Shown in pieces: positions 6,631-6,772 of a stretch of DNA of 6,772 nucleotides. Each line of letters begins with the position of its first letter. The first letter of the stretch is position 1. Under the pieces are notes generated by a model, which saw only the letters and a list, made by a program, of their open reading frames with translations, was not told the DNA's origin and did no database searches. A program made the translations under genes and the position numbers. Location of the stretch: positions 1 to 6,772 of the forward strand of contig JAUNQM010000144.1 in NCBI GenBank assembly GCA_030536165.1, read 5' to 3'. This DNA comes from Prevotellaceae bacterium (lineage in GTDB: Bacteria > Bacteroidota > Bacteroidia > Bacteroidales > Bacteroidaceae).

Positions 6631-6651
6631 ATCCTGAACTTGATTCAGGAT
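6631..6651. repeat. REP-like palindrome of the dispersed TCCTGAA-loop-TTCAGGA type
   Basis: ATCCTGAA (6631-6638) and TTCAGGAT (6644-6651) form a perfect 8-bp inverted repeat around CTTGA, in the context GTC...CTC. Intergenic palindromes of this form, with an ACTTGATT/ACTTGTTT centre, are dispersed widely in Bacteroidota genomes. On the minus strand it spells the peptide NQVQDD, a familiar artefact in spurious short ORFs. It lies 12 bases after the stop codon. Copy number cannot be judged from one window. Confidence 0.65.
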
Positions 6652-6669
6652 CTCAGTAAGCATTAAACC

Positions 6670-6702
6670 AAGCCCTGGCACTTTTTGTGTCGGGGCTTTT
6701 TT
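6670..6702 (+). terminator. Strong rho-independent terminator of the modular protein gene
   Basis: AAGCCCTGGCAC (6670-6681) pairs with GTGTCGGGGCTT (6687-6698) as a 12-bp stem including two G-U pairs. The loop is TTTTT (6682-6686) and the T-run covers 6697-6702. It lies about 50 bases after the stop codon and should end the transcript. Confidence 0.9.
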
Positions 6703-6772
6703 GTGCATGTAGGTGATGCGTAAGCATTCGATAAACTACAGGTACTATTACCAGCATGATAAAGTTACAGCG

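Noticed and set aside
6427..6708. Minus-strand ORF of 93 codons
   Set aside because: It overlaps the 3' end of the large gene and starts within or next to the terminator. Its NQVQDD peptide is the translated palindromic repeat, a known source of spurious ORFs.
6703..6772. Possible start of another gene or promoter after the terminator
   Set aside because: No TTTG / TAnnTTTG pair and no convincing frame can be seen in the last 70 bases; only a 4-bp hairpin (ATGC-GTAA-GCAT) is present.

Overview
The window looks like part of a Bacteroidales genome, most likely Prevotella-like. The evidence is a Bacteroidota-type promoter (TTTG, 20 bp, TATTTTTG), an A-rich start region with no Shine-Dalgarno, and two large modular exported or surface-type proteins. 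These carry domains typical of the phylum: a carboxypeptidase-regulatory-like fold, a FISUMP-like domain, a pectate-lyase-like beta-helix ending in GDPRW, and a short C-terminal tail with a YNIRGQKV core. The genus is inferred from style and was not tested.

Layout. Positions 1-1580 hold the 3' part of a plus-strand gene that is open to the left edge, so its true start lies outside the window. It encodes a beta-rich region, a carboxypeptidase-regulatory/Cna-B-like domain, a complete two-loop dockerin and a C-terminal FISUMP-like domain. Positions 1581-1992 are an intergenic region. Its first part can fold into three consecutive hairpins (1592-1733), the last followed by TTTT. Its second part carries a strong promoter (1789-1820) and a leader of about 165 nt. 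Positions 1993-6618 encode a 1541-residue secreted protein with a signal peptide, two tandem related N-terminal beta-sandwich modules, a right-handed beta-helix (DUF4957/DUF5123-like), a concanavalin-like module, further beta modules, a Big_2-like domain, a last beta-sandwich and the C-terminal tail. Downstream lie a perfect 8-bp palindrome of the dispersed Bacteroidota repeat type (6631-6651) and a strong intrinsic terminator (6670-6702). The last 70 bases contain nothing I can assign.

How the parts relate. The two genes are probably separate transcripts, because the second has its own promoter and hairpins lie between them. Both products look extracytoplasmic and built for binding (calcium-dependent dockerin, lectin-like and carbohydrate-binding-like modules). 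A role in plant polysaccharide, possibly pectin, handling is a reasonable inference for the second protein, but no catalytic site is evident. Its strongly biased codon use suggests very high expression. I found no RNA genes of known family, insertion sequences, CRISPR arrays or defence genes.
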